Shown here: positions 1-9,307 of the stretch, piece by piece
Position numbering within the stretch: the stretch's first letter is position 1
Layout of the letters: every line of letters begins with the position of its first letter
Notes under the pieces: generated by a model
Databases searched by the model: none
What the model was told of the DNA's origin: nothing
What the model saw: the letters and a program-made list of their open reading frames with translations, nothing else
Translations under genes and position numbers: made by a program
Source: JAXDBM01 sp963709485
GTDB taxonomy: Bacteria > Desulfobacterota > Syntrophia > Syntrophales > Fen-1087
Assembly: GCA_963709485.1 (NCBI GenBank)
Contig: CAVPWE010000003.1
Location: forward strand, 62,001-126,000
Direction: 5' to 3'
Length of the DNA stretch: 64,000 nucleotides

Positions 1-525
1 GACCCCGGCAACATCCAGATCCGTATCTTTGACGACCGCCTGGAAATCTGGAGCCCCGGTCTTCTTCCCAAGGAGTTGAACATCAAGAACCTTCTTGTGG
101 AAAATCGTTCCATCCCGCGCAACAGGGTGCTGGCAAAGATATTCCACGACATCGGTTTTATCGAAGGCTGGGGGACGGGATTTCAGCGGATGGTGGAGGC
201 GTGCGCCGTAAACGGCAATCCCAAGCCGGAGTTGAAGGAAATGACCGGCGCTTTTGTCGTAAAGTTTACCCGGCGTCCCGCCAGTGAGGGAATAAGTGGC
301 GGTATAAATGGCGGTATAAGTGGCGCTACAGATGGCGGTATAATGGAAGGAATAGAGCGCGTTGCCGATTACATCAGAAATACTCCCGGCAGGAATGTCA
401 CGGAAATAACGACGGCATTGAATATTCCCCAAAGAACCGTCGAACGCTGGATAAAGAAATTGAGGGAGCAGGGAAGGATCGTCTTCGTCGGTCCCCGGAA
501 GACAGGCGGGTATCACGCAAAATGA
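1..525 (+). CDS. ATP-binding protein with C-terminal winged helix (AlbA_2/HATPase_c_4 type), 5' end missing
   Basis: The reading frame is open from base 1, so the gene starts outside the window; a TTG at 76 is not a convincing start because the conserved domain lies before it as well. The visible part opens with IRIFDDRLEIWSPG and continues through GFIEGWGTGFQRM, which is typical of the HATPase_c_4 half of the RecG-like/AlbA_2 putative transcriptional regulators. A Gly-Gly-Ile-rich linker (GGINGGISG type, bases about 287-350) leads to a C-terminal helix-turn-helix (LNIPQRTVERWIKKL, then a GPRKTGGY wing). Such proteins usually act as cytoplasmic regulators or in defence-associated loci; the target is unknown. 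Family assignment is fairly sure, function is not. Confidence 0.8.
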   Translation, partial: DPGNIQIRIFDDRLEIWSPGLLPKELNIKNLLVENRSIPRNRVLAKIFHDIGFIEGWGTGFQRMVEACAVNGNPKPELKEMTGAFVVKFTRRPASEGISGGINGGISGATDGGIMEGIERVADYIRNTPGRNVTEITTALNIPQRTVERWIKKLREQGRIVFVGPRKTGGYHAK

Positions 526-610
526 TGCCGTTTTCAATGGGCGGTTTAATAGCTGTGGTGCATTTTGACGAGGCTCTGTTTCCATCCTGCCAAGCATTGA
601 AGGAGTGAAC

Positions 611-1868
611 ATGAACGATAAAATCAAATGCCCCAATTGCGGGCACAGTTTCGATGTCGAAGAAGCCATCTCGGGGAAGCTGGAAGCCCATTTCAGGGCC
701 GAGTACGAGCGGAAGGTCGCGGAGCAGGCCGACCGGTTCAATGAAGAGAAGCGAAAGCTTGAAGAGGAAAGAAAGCAACTCAGTGCCCTTCGGGAAAACC
801 AGGAGGCGATGCTGAAGGCCGAGCTTGCGAAGGCGCTGGAAAACGAGAAGGCAAGAATCGAACAGTCGGCCGGCGAAAAGTATGAGGAGCAGATCAAAGC
901 CCTTCGGGATGAGAACGAGAAGCGAAAATCCGAGAACAAGTCTCTCAAGGAGAAAGAGGTCGCCCTGATGCGGCAGGAGGCGGCGCTGAAAGAGAGGCAG
1001 GAAGAGCTGGATCTTCACGTCGAGAAGCAGATTCTCGAAAAGCAGAAAGAGATCGAGGAAAAGGCCCGCGCGAAGGAGCGGGAGAGCTTCGAGACTGGAG
1101 AAAATCAAACTTCTGAAGCAGATCGATGACAACAAGAAACTTGCGGAAGAAATGAGGCGAAAGGCGGAGCAGGGCTCGATGCAGTTGCAGGGCGAGGTGC
1201 AGGAGCTGGCCCTGGAAGACCACCTGTCCAGAGCATACCCCTTTGACAGGATTCAGGAGGTGCCGAAGGGGATGAGGGGCGCCGACAGCATCCAGACCGT
1301 CGTCAATTCCCTGCAGCAGGAATGCGGTTCGATCGTCTATGAGAGCAAGCGGACGAAGAGCTTCGCCAACGACTGGATCGACAAATTGAAGCAGGACCAG
1401 ATGGCCTGCAAGGCGGATGTCGCCGTGCTGGTCACGGAAACGATGCCGGGCGGCATGGAACGCTTCGGGGAGCGCGACGGCGTCTGGATCTGCGGCTTCC
1501 ATGAAGTGGGAAGCGTCTCGCTTGTCCTGCGGGAAATGCTGATCAGAACGCATTCGGTCCGGAAGTCGCAGGAGAACAAGGGCGACAAAATGGAGCTGCT
1601 CTACAGCTATCTGACGAGCAATGAATTCGTGCAGAACATCAGGCGAATCGTCGAAAACTTCGATTCCATGATGAACCAGTTGAATGCCGAGAAGAAGGCC
1701 ATGCTCAAGATCTGGAAAGAGAGGGAAAAGCAGATCTGGGTGGTCCATGAAAACATATCGGCCCTGTTCGGCTCCATCAAGGGGATTGCCGGGAAGGAGC
1801 TGGAGGCATCCGGTGTTCTTCAGTTGCCGGACGCGCGGATTGAGGAATCGAAAGCCACGGACCAATGA
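611..1868 (+). CDS. DUF2130 domain protein (frameshifted)
   Basis: Start ATG 611 follows AAGGAGTG. The N-terminus has a zinc-ribbon-like CPNCGHSF, then a long charged coiled coil (Glu/Lys/Arg-rich, residues about 30-190), then the DUF2130 core with RAYPFDRIQEVPKGMRGAD and the downstream CKADVAVLVTETMP segment. The frame changes near base 1094: the first frame gives SFETGENQTS and stops at 1129, while the next frame carries LEKIKLLKQIDDNKKLAEEM and runs to 1868 without loss of conserved sequence, so one extra base is enough to explain it. Homologues are cytoplasmic proteins of unknown function. The stop overlaps the region of the next gene (ATG 1870), which suggests co-transcription. Probably a sequence error rather than a dead gene. 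Confidence 0.8.
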
Positions 1869-1869
1869 G

Positions 1870-4317
1870 ATGGTTCTCGACGATGAAAGCCGAATGAATC
1901 CCAACGCCACGACCGATCGGATTGCCGGTTCCGGTCCTCCGGAGAGTGTTCCTCCGGCTGTCGATGCCCTGATCGGGCGGCTCCGAGGCCATTACCCCGA
2001 CATGAGCCGGTTCACGGTCGTCTCGATGACCGGCCGTGGCCGCGATTTCCTGCACCACCTCATCCATACACGGGTCGGCGGCCTTCTTCCGACGATCCTT
2101 TCCTTCGACGACTACCGGTCCCGCCGCATCGCCGGGGCGACCGGGCGTATGGCCGTGACGGACGACGAGGCCTTTCTCCGTTTCCACGCCCTTCGCTGCC
2201 GGGAAGAGGGCGCCTCTCCGCCCCCGGCGGACACCCGGCGGCTGCTGTCGTTCCTGACCGCGATTGCCGAGTTCTCCGTAAGCGTCGGGGAGCTGCGCGC
2301 GCTGGACCGGATCGGGCAGGAGCAGCTCGATCGGACCGACCGGTTCTTCGCGGCGGTGGAGGCATTCCGCGCTCACTTGGCCGGTGAAGGGATGTTCTAC
2401 GCGCCCTTCGAGACGGCGCGGTTCGCCGATCTCGCGCCCGGCGATTGCGACCTGTTCGTCGGCCTGCCGCTGATGACGCCGTTGAACCGGAGCTTCTTCA
2501 GCCGGATCCCTTCCGACCGGCTCTTCGTCGACGCGCCGCTTTTCGGCCCCCACATGCCCGCGGAGCCGCCCGAGTATGAGACGGCTTTGTCACTTGTGCG
2601 AAACATCGGCTTTGCCGAGCGGCGCAGCGGGGGTGACGGCCTCGATTTCTCCGAGCTTGCCGAGCGGGCCGCGCTGCCGGCCCTTCTTGCCCGGGAGATC
2701 GATGATTTTCTGAGGCGGGCGGGAAACAATTCGGAACAGCTTTTTATCGTGCCGCTGGACGAGAGGCTTTCCTTCTACCTGTGGGAGCTTCTCTTCCGGC
2801 CGCTGGGCGGCAGGGTCAATTTCGCCCCGTGGATCCCCTTCAGCCACTTCGCGGCGGCTCAGCGGCTGCGGAACGCGATCTGCGGCGGCGCCGGGATGGA
2901 GGCGGCGCGGCGGGATCTCGTTGCGGAGCTTTCGACCCGGTGGAATGAATTCGACGAGGCCGACCGCTCCGCTTTCGAGGCGGCGATCACCCTGTGCGAC
3001 GAGCTGGAGAGGTTCCGCCCGTTCATGGGCGCCGGGTGGCAGCCGGTCGCCGAGTACCTGATCGCGTCGAGGAAACTGCATCTGCACGGCAGCCGCAGCG
3101 CGCCGATCCAGGTGGTGGGCATGGGCGATGCCACGGGCATCCCCTACCACCGTGCGGTGATCCTGCCGATGAACAGCGGCGTCTTCCCGCGGAAGCCCTT
3201 CCGCGGCCCCTATCTGAACCTGATCCATCTGCCGCGCATCCACCGGGCGCAGTTCGAGGCGGACGACCTGGCGCTGCGGCAGTTTCTTTCCTTCGGCCGC
3301 ACGGCCCACATCGCCGCCCTCTATGACCAGGCGGACGGTGAGGCGCCGTCGCCCCACTTCTCCTTTCTGGCCACCGAGTTCGGCAAAAGGCCGGTGAAGC
3401 GGCGGATTGCCCCGGCCCCGTTCCGGGCGCCTGAGGGCAGCCCCGCCATCGAGAACACGGATGAGCTGAGGGAGCGGCTGCGGCAGCACACCTGGTCTTA
3501 CAGTTCACTGGGCACCTTCTTCACCTGTCCGTACCGCTTCATCCTGGAATACATCCAGGAGGTGGCGCCGCCCCCCTGCTTCGAAGAAGAGGCGCCTGCC
3601 GGTCTTGTGATCGGGAATTTCCTCCACCGCCTTTTCGCGGGGCTGAAGGACCGTCACCCGGCCATCTCCCGGTGGCCGGAGCAATTTGAGCAAAGGTGGG
3701 AGAGCGACGAGGATCTGCGGACGAAGCTTCCCGACCATGCCGTCCGCAAGGCCATCGTCCAGAGCTACCTCGCCGATATCGCCGCATGGGAGCAGGAGAC
3801 GGGCAGGCGGATCCTCTTTTCCGACGAGGTGACCGCGGCCGAGCACAGGCTGGAGGCCCCTTTCGGCGACGGCCGTTACCGGCTCAAGGGGCGCATCGAC
3901 CGTCTGCAGCGGCACGAGGGGAGAGTGCTGATCGCGGATCTGAAATACAGGGAGAAATTCAGCGCGACGGGACGGCTGGCAGACCGGGTGGAAAAGACGG
4001 ACTCGTTCGACGATCGCTTTCAACTGCTCATCTATGCCTATCTCGTCGCGCGCAGCGGGGAGGCGAGTCCGGACCAACTCGACGCGTCCTTCATCTTTCT
4101 CAGGCCGGGGGTGCGCGGCGACTATGAAGGGCGGCTTGCGGGTGAGGATCTGGCCGACTGCGGCCGGATCATGGAGCTTGTCGGACGGCGTCTCGACGTA
4201 ATGCTGGAGATGGAGCGCTTTGCCCCCAACTATCGCGCGAAAAACTGCGCATACTGCCCGTTCCAGGCGCTCTGCCTCAGGCCGGACCTCTACCGGACGG
4301 GAGGCCGCCGATGGTGA
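1870..4317 (+). CDS. addB: AddB-like PD-(D/E)XK nuclease subunit (RecB-family exonuclease)
   Basis: 815 residues if ATG 1870 is used; the frame is open further upstream but that part lies over the DUF2130 gene. The first ~550 residues resemble the degenerate helicase half of AddB proteins. The C-terminal nuclease domain is clear: a first cysteine in FFTCPYRF, then GLVIGNFLHRLF, GRIDRL and IADLKYRE (the D...DxK core), QLLIYAYL, and a closing NCAYCPFQALC. The single early cysteine plus the late C-x2-C-x5-C cluster fit the 4Fe-4S staple of AddB nucleases. Its stop overlaps the ATG of the next gene by a few bases (4311-4317), so the two are translationally coupled. Role: double-strand break end processing with the partner subunit, in the cytoplasm. 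Confidence 0.85.
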   Translation: MVLDDESRMNPNATTDRIAGSGPPESVPPAVDALIGRLRGHYPDMSRFTVVSMTGRGRDFLHHLIHTRVGGLLPTILSFDDYRSRRIAGATGRMAVTDDEAFLRFHALRCREEGASPPPADTRRLLSFLTAIAEFSVSVGELRALDRIGQEQLDRTDRFFAAVEAFRAHLAGEGMFYAPFETARFADLAPGDCDLFVGLPLMTPLNRSFFSRIPSDRLFVDAPLFGPHMPAEPPEYETALSLVRNIGFAERRSGGDGLDFSELAERAALPALLAREIDDFLRRAGNNSEQLFIVPLDERLSFYLWELLFRPLGGRVNFAPWIPFSHFAAAQRLRNAICGGAGMEAARRDLVAELSTRWNEFDEADRSAFEAAITLCDELERFRPFMGAGWQPVAEYLIASRKLHLHGSRSAPIQVVGMGDATGIPYHRAVILPMNSGVFPRKPFRGPYLNLIHLPRIHRAQFEADDLALRQFLSFGRTAHIAALYDQADGEAPSPHFSFLATEFGKRPVKRRIAPAPFRAPEGSPAIENTDELRERLRQHTWSYSSLGTFFTCPYRFILEYIQEVAPPPCFEEEAPAGLVIGNFLHRLFAGLKDRHPAISRWPEQFEQRWESDEDLRTKLPDHAVRKAIVQSYLADIAAWEQETGRRILFSDEVTAAEHRLEAPFGDGRYRLKGRIDRLQRHEGRVLIADLKYREKFSATGRLADRVEKTDSFDDRFQLLIYAYLVARSGEASPDQLDASFIFLRPGVRGDYEGRLAGEDLADCGRIMELVGRRLDVMLEMERFAPNYRAKNCAYCPFQALCLRPDLYRTGGRRW

Positions 4318-7136
4318 AGAGCCTCTTTGTCACCGCATCGGCCGGTTCCGGGAAGACCTTTCGCCTGATCCGGGAGGTGCGCAGCCACATCGAAAGCGAT
4401 ACCGCGTTCGTTGTCGCCGCCACCTTCACCCGTGCGGCGGCGGCTGAGATGGAAAAGCGCATCCTCGAAGCGATCGAGAAGGGAGCCGGTGACGCCGCCG
4501 ATAAACTGCGGCTCATCATGCGGGCTGCCAAGGTCCATTTTTCCACAATCGATGCCCTGTTTCACCAGATCCTTTCAACCGAGGCCAGCGTGCCGCAGGT
4601 GGCGGACGAACACGAGCAGGCGATCATCATAGCCACGGCCGACCAGCGCTTCTTCCAGCATCCGCTTATTCTCTCCGATATCGAAAGCATCCTGATCGCG
4701 GCGCGCATCCTTCAAATGCAGCCCGAGTCCCTGCTCGATGCACTGGACGAGAGCCGCGAGTCGCTGGCGGCATGGGACTGCCCGGAGGGCCTGCTCGACG
4801 CGCTGAAGATCAGGCAGGCGCGCATTGTCGAGGAGTACGGGCGGTTGCAGGAAGAAGTTCGGGCTGTCGCGGAGGGGACGAAGGGAAATCTGCACGCGCA
4901 GGTGATCGTTCCCCTCCTCGAACCGATTGCGGAAGTGAATCTGAAAAGGGCCCTTTTCGGCAAATCCGGCCTGACGGATGTCAAAGTGGCCGCGGCCGAT
5001 CGCCGATCGCCCGAATATGCCGAATTGGAGAGACTTTTTCCCCGGATGCGCCAACTCATTGCCGAGCACCTTATCAATACGAAGCGGCTGCGCGGCGCCG
5101 TTCTGAAGCGCTTCAGCGAACTGCGCGCCGGTCTGCTCGCCGAAGAGAAGGCAAGGCTGGGCCGCCTCTATTTCGAGGACGTCCCGAAAGCGCTGATGGC
5201 CCTCGACGGGCCGGACAGCCCCGACCGGCCGCTCTTCATGGCCCGCCTCTACGAGCACGGGTTCCATCGGACGGCGCATCTTCTCCTCGACGAGTTCCAG
5301 GACACATCGCGGATGCAGTTTGACCTGATCCGGCCGCTCCTGGATGACATCCTGGGCTGCGTGGGAGAGAATGCCGAGGGGGAACGGTCGGTTTTCCTCG
5401 TGGGAGACTGGAAGCAGTCCATCTACCGGTGGCGGGACGCGGCGCCCGACCACCTGAGGGCATGCATCGACCCCGTCCTCCAAAGCGGGCAGATCGCCAC
5501 GGAGACGCTGCCCCACAACTACCGCTCGACGCCGCTCCTCATCAGCTTCTTCAACCATCTGGTCGCCGAGCTGTTCGCGGGAACCGATCAGATCCATCCC
5601 CAGACGCCGCCCAGGGAACCGAAGCATCCCTACAGCGGCATTTCCGAGGTGGAAGTCATCGCTGCCGCTTGCAGCGGCGGTGATGACCCGGCTTATGAAC
5701 GGCTGGTCGAGGTCATCCAGCAAAAACAGGCGGAGTACGGTTGCGCCTGGGGCGACATGGCGGTCCTGTGCCGCACCAACGCGCACATGGACAGGGTCGC
5801 AAAGGCACTGGCCGCAGCCGGAATGCCCACCTCGGGGATTCGCGGGCGCGAGATGCTGTCCCTTCGGGAGGGAACGGCCCTCTTTCTTTCGCTTGCCGCT
5901 CTTTTCGACGGGCATGACGGCCGCTTCATCCCCCGCGCCCTCTCGGCGCTCGGCTATGACGAGGCGCTGACGGCCACCATCGGGCAGCTTGCAGGGACAA
6001 TCGGCAGAGCGCCCCGGCCGCACGGCTTTGCAGCCTTTGCCGCAGCCCTGCGCGAACTCCGGCCCTGTTTCCCGCGCGTACTCATCGAGACGCTGTGGGA
6101 TGAGGCGGAGCGATATTTTAACCGCCCCGACTCCGCCGATGCGGCCGCCTTCCTCCGCTATGTGCTGAAGATGTCGCACCTGATCACCGTCCCCGAGGGG
6201 GAGCATGCCGACCGGGTGAAACTGGCCACGATACACGGCACCAAAGGCCTTGAATTCCCCCATGTCTTCCTCTTCTGGAAAGAAGAATCCGACAGGCCGC
6301 CCGAGATCCAGCTTCCCGACGACGGCTGTCCGATTGCGCTGAACAAGACGGAGATCGCATTTCTCGAAACCGGACCGATGGCGGGGGCGAAAGCCATCGT
6401 GGAGGCGGCGGCATCGACCAAAGAAGAAAGGACCAGGGAAACGGCCAACCTCCTCTATGTCGCTGCGACCCGCGCCGTGAAAACCCTGGCGATCCTCCTG
6501 CGGGCCGACAGGGAGGGCGGCCTCAAGGGGTTCAGTGAACGGATGTGCCGCACCTTTGAAAAGACGATACCGGATGCCGAACGGACCGCATGCGGCTGGC
6601 GCTATGACTACGGTCCTGAGAAACCGCGGCCTTCCGACCACGAGGAGCTGGCGGCTCCTGAGCTTGCCGGAGGCTTAGTCGCGCAGGCAGGCAACGATGA
6701 AATGGACCCGTCGATGCGATCTGCCGCCATAGAGGCCGGGATCGAAAGGGGGCTGCGCATCCACGCGGCGCTTGCCCGGCTCGCCGGCGACGGGAAAACC
6801 ATATCCTCAGGCAGTCTCACGGAAGAGGAACGTCATGCCGTCAACCGGTTCCTGGGCGAGAAGAGGGTGCGTGAGATCATCTTCCGGCCGGGGACCGTGC
6901 TGACCGAACAGCACCTCTCCGATACCCGCTCCTTCGGCATCGTCGACCGGCTCACAATCGGCTCCGACCGCATCACCCTCATCGACTTCAAGACGGGGCG
7001 CGTCGGCCATCTTGCCGACAGGTACAGAGCCCAGATGGTTCGCTACAGGACCATTCTCCAGGAGCTTTTCAAGGGGCATCCGGTTGAATGCTACCTGCTG
7101 TTTGTCGACGAACCGCGGCGCATCGTACAGATGTGA
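4311..7136 (+). CDS. addA: AddA-like UvrD/Rep helicase-nuclease subunit
   Basis: 941 residues. Superfamily 1 helicase motifs in order: Walker A TASAGSGKTF near residue 10; Walker B LLLDEFQDTS near 325; VGDWKQSIYRWRD near 365; TIHGTKGLEFPHVFLF near 640; and LLYVAATRA near 720. The C-terminus has a PD-(D/E)XK nuclease core, GIVDRL followed by LIDFKTG, then AQMVRYRTIL. This is the AddA/RecB arrangement: ATP-driven 3'-5' unwinding coupled to a nuclease. It overlaps the AddB-like gene and is followed by a strong terminator at 7209, which closes the operon. Shorter than most AddA (about 1,100-1,200 residues) but all motifs are present. Confidence in family is high. Confidence 0.9.
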   Translation: MVKSLFVTASAGSGKTFRLIREVRSHIESDTAFVVAATFTRAAAAEMEKRILEAIEKGAGDAADKLRLIMRAAKVHFSTIDALFHQILSTEASVPQVADEHEQAIIIATADQRFFQHPLILSDIESILIAARILQMQPESLLDALDESRESLAAWDCPEGLLDALKIRQARIVEEYGRLQEEVRAVAEGTKGNLHAQVIVPLLEPIAEVNLKRALFGKSGLTDVKVAAADRRSPEYAELERLFPRMRQLIAEHLINTKRLRGAVLKRFSELRAGLLAEEKARLGRLYFEDVPKALMALDGPDSPDRPLFMARLYEHGFHRTAHLLLDEFQDTSRMQFDLIRPLLDDILGCVGENAEGERSVFLVGDWKQSIYRWRDAAPDHLRACIDPVLQSGQIATETLPHNYRSTPLLISFFNHLVAELFAGTDQIHPQTPPREPKHPYSGISEVEVIAAACSGGDDPAYERLVEVIQQKQAEYGCAWGDMAVLCRTNAHMDRVAKALAAAGMPTSGIRGREMLSLREGTALFLSLAALFDGHDGRFIPRALSALGYDEALTATIGQLAGTIGRAPRPHGFAAFAAALRELRPCFPRVLIETLWDEAERYFNRPDSADAAAFLRYVLKMSHLITVPEGEHADRVKLATIHGTKGLEFPHVFLFWKEESDRPPEIQLPDDGCPIALNKTEIAFLETGPMAGAKAIVEAAASTKEERTRETANLLYVAATRAVKTLAILLRADREGGLKGFSERMCRTFEKTIPDAERTACGWRYDYGPEKPRPSDHEELAAPELAGGLVAQAGNDEMDPSMRSAAIEAGIERGLRIHAALARLAGDGKTISSGSLTEEERHAVNRFLGEKRVREIIFRPGTVLTEQHLSDTRSFGIVDRLTIGSDRITLIDFKTGRVGHLADRYRAQMVRYRTILQELFKGHPVECYLLFVDEPRRIVQM

Positions 7137-7208
7137 ACGATGGATACGCGGTGTCAGTGCCCGTAAGGTATGCTGAGAAGGAAAGGGGTAAGAGGCTGAA
7201 GTTATGAT

Positions 7209-7244
7209 AAACCGCCTCACCCAACGCGGTGAGGCGGTTTCTTT
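7209..7244. terminator. Bidirectional intrinsic terminator
   Basis: Perfect 12-bp stem AAACCGCCTCAC (7209-7220) / GTGAGGCGGTTT (7229-7240) with an 8-base loop. It lies between the convergent ends of addA (7136, plus) and the flavoprotein-ferredoxin gene (7298, minus), so it can serve both. Confidence 0.85.
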
Positions 7245-7297
7245 CATAATCGTTAATGACGGACGATCGATGTTCTGTTCGTAAAAATCGCCACGAA

Positions 7298-9296
7298 TTA
7301 TTTGACGTACAGAATTGATTCCCGAGAGAGATTCTTCAATATCTCCTTCCCTCTGTCTTCCGCCTTTTGCCGGACTAATTCTCGTTCACCGAAAGTGATG
7401 GCATCGGTAAGGCAAACTTCAGCGCATACCGGAATCTCTCCGATGTGAACTCTTTCGAAGCACAGATCACATTTGTGAGAGTGCTTCTTTTCATAACTAT
7501 ACTGGATCACTCCGTAGGGGCAGGACTGGATGCATGCACAACCGCAACTCTGGCATCTCGCCGCCTCTTTTTTAACCATTTCTTCGGTCAGCCCAAGATA
7601 TACCTCGCCAAAATCCTTCCTGCTGACTCCGGGGTCCCGCATGGGCATCTGGACGCGCTTCGCCGGATCGAATTTATCCTTCTGAACCTTGGCTGTGTAA
7701 GTCCAGTCCTTGTCACGGTCCTCGTAAAGATCGACGCCTCTTAAAAAACGATCGATAGAAACGGCTGCCGCCTTGCCGGCTGCGATGGCTTCAATGACGG
7801 TACGTGGCCCCGTAACGGCGTCACCTCCGGCAAAAATGTCACGATCCTCACTCTGCAGGGTGACGGGATCCACTTTCATGGCTCCTCCGGCAGTAACAGA
7901 GCATGCGCATTCGGGGGTGAGGCAGGACCAGTCCGTCTGCTGGCCGATGGCCACAATGACATCGTCCACATCCAGCGTAAACTCCGTCCCCTTAATGGGT
8001 TCCGGCTTTTTCCTTCCGCTCTCGTCCGGTTCCGTCAGGCGCATCTTAATGAACTCAACGGATTTGACGCGATTGTTTTTACCGATAAAACGGATGGGAT
8101 AGATGAGCGTCTCAATTTTTATGCCCTCCGCTTCCGCCTCTCTTGATTTCTGTCTCATTTGCCGGCATTTCCGTCATGCTCCGTCGATAGCCGATGATCA
8201 CTTCTTCAGCACCCAGTCGCCTGGCGGATCGTGCGGAGTCAATGGCGGCATTGCCGCCACCGATCACGAGGACCTTTTTCCCAAGTGATGGCGGGGAGGA
8301 ACTGTTGACTTTCATCAAAAAGTCATAGGCAGGGTGGATGCCTTCCATGTCCTCACCAGCGCTGCCTGTCTTTCTGCAAACCTGACTCCCCACCCCGAAA
8401 AAGAAGGCCCCGTAACCTTTACTTCGGAGTCCGGCCACCGTTACATCTTTGCCGAAATCAATCCCTGTCTTTATTTCCACACCCAGATCGCGGATCACCT
8501 GGATTTCCCCATCCAAAACCGCTCTTGGGAGCCGGTATGCCGGGATGCCGAGTGTAAGCGTGCCCCCCGCAACGGCGGCTTTTTCAAAAACCGTTACCTG
8601 ATAACCTTCCTGAGCCAGATAGTAGGCACAGGTCAGACCAGCCGGTCCCGAACCGATGATGGCAACCTTTCCGTCTTTCCTGTCTTTAATGGGCGGCACA
8701 TACCTTGTTTCCTCATTTCTGTCCAAATCAGCAAGGAACCTGTGAATTGCCCTTATTGAAACCGGCTCGTCAATTTCAACCCGGTTGCATTTTGTTTCGC
8801 ACGGATGGTAACAAACCCTCCCACAGACGGCAGGGAAAGGGTTGTCTGCCTTGATGAGGGCCAACGCTTCCTTGAATTTGCCATTGGCCACAAGACCGAT
8901 ATAACCCTGAACGTTGATATGGGATGGGCAATTGGCCATACAGGGTGCAATTTTGATCTTTTCAGCCGCCATTGTTTCCGGAATCGTTTTACACCCGTTG
9001 CAGGCTTCCGCATCAATCCGGACAATGCCTGTCTCCGCATCCTTGCTGATGGCTCTTTCCGGGCAAGACAGCAGACATTTCGGGTCCGGACAGTGCTGAC
9101 AGGGCATGACCCATGTATCCACGGCAACATCCGGAAAAACTCCCCGCTCGCGGTTCTCCACGCGGATATAATAGGGGATCTCATTGGGCATTGCCCGGGT
9201 GTGATCGATGATTTCGTGATAATTCCTGCAGGCGACGATGCATGTGCTGCAACCGATGCAACGGTTCAAATCTATCATCAGGCTTAACTGTTTCAT
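7298..9296 (-). CDS. Ferredoxin-type electron-transfer subunit with an internal GltD-like FAD/NAD(P)H oxidoreductase (frameshifted)
   Basis: Start ATG 9296 follows AAAGGAGGAGATC. The first ~100 residues are the front half of a DmsB/NrfC-type ferredoxin: CIGCSTCIVACRNYH, then PCQHCPDPKCLLSCP, then the beginning of a third cluster (EACNGCK). At that point a GltD/dihydropyrimidine-dehydrogenase-like flavoprotein starts: CMANCPSH, CGRVCYHPCETKC, GSGPAGLTCAYYL (FAD) and VIGGGNAAIDSAR (NAD(P)H). After it, the ferredoxin resumes with CIQSCPYGVIQY, HKCDLCFERV and PVCAEVCLTDAI. The frame breaks near 8140; one surplus A explains it. The gene follows the Mo enzyme by 11 bases, so it probably moves electrons between NAD(P)H or ferredoxin and that enzyme in the cytoplasm. 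Domain nesting is read from motifs only. Confidence 0.85.
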
Positions 9297-9307
9297 GATC
9301 TCCTCCT

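Noticed and set aside
4575..6641. 688-residue open frame on the minus strand
   Set aside because: Complement of the AddA-like gene, whose helicase motifs are unambiguous.
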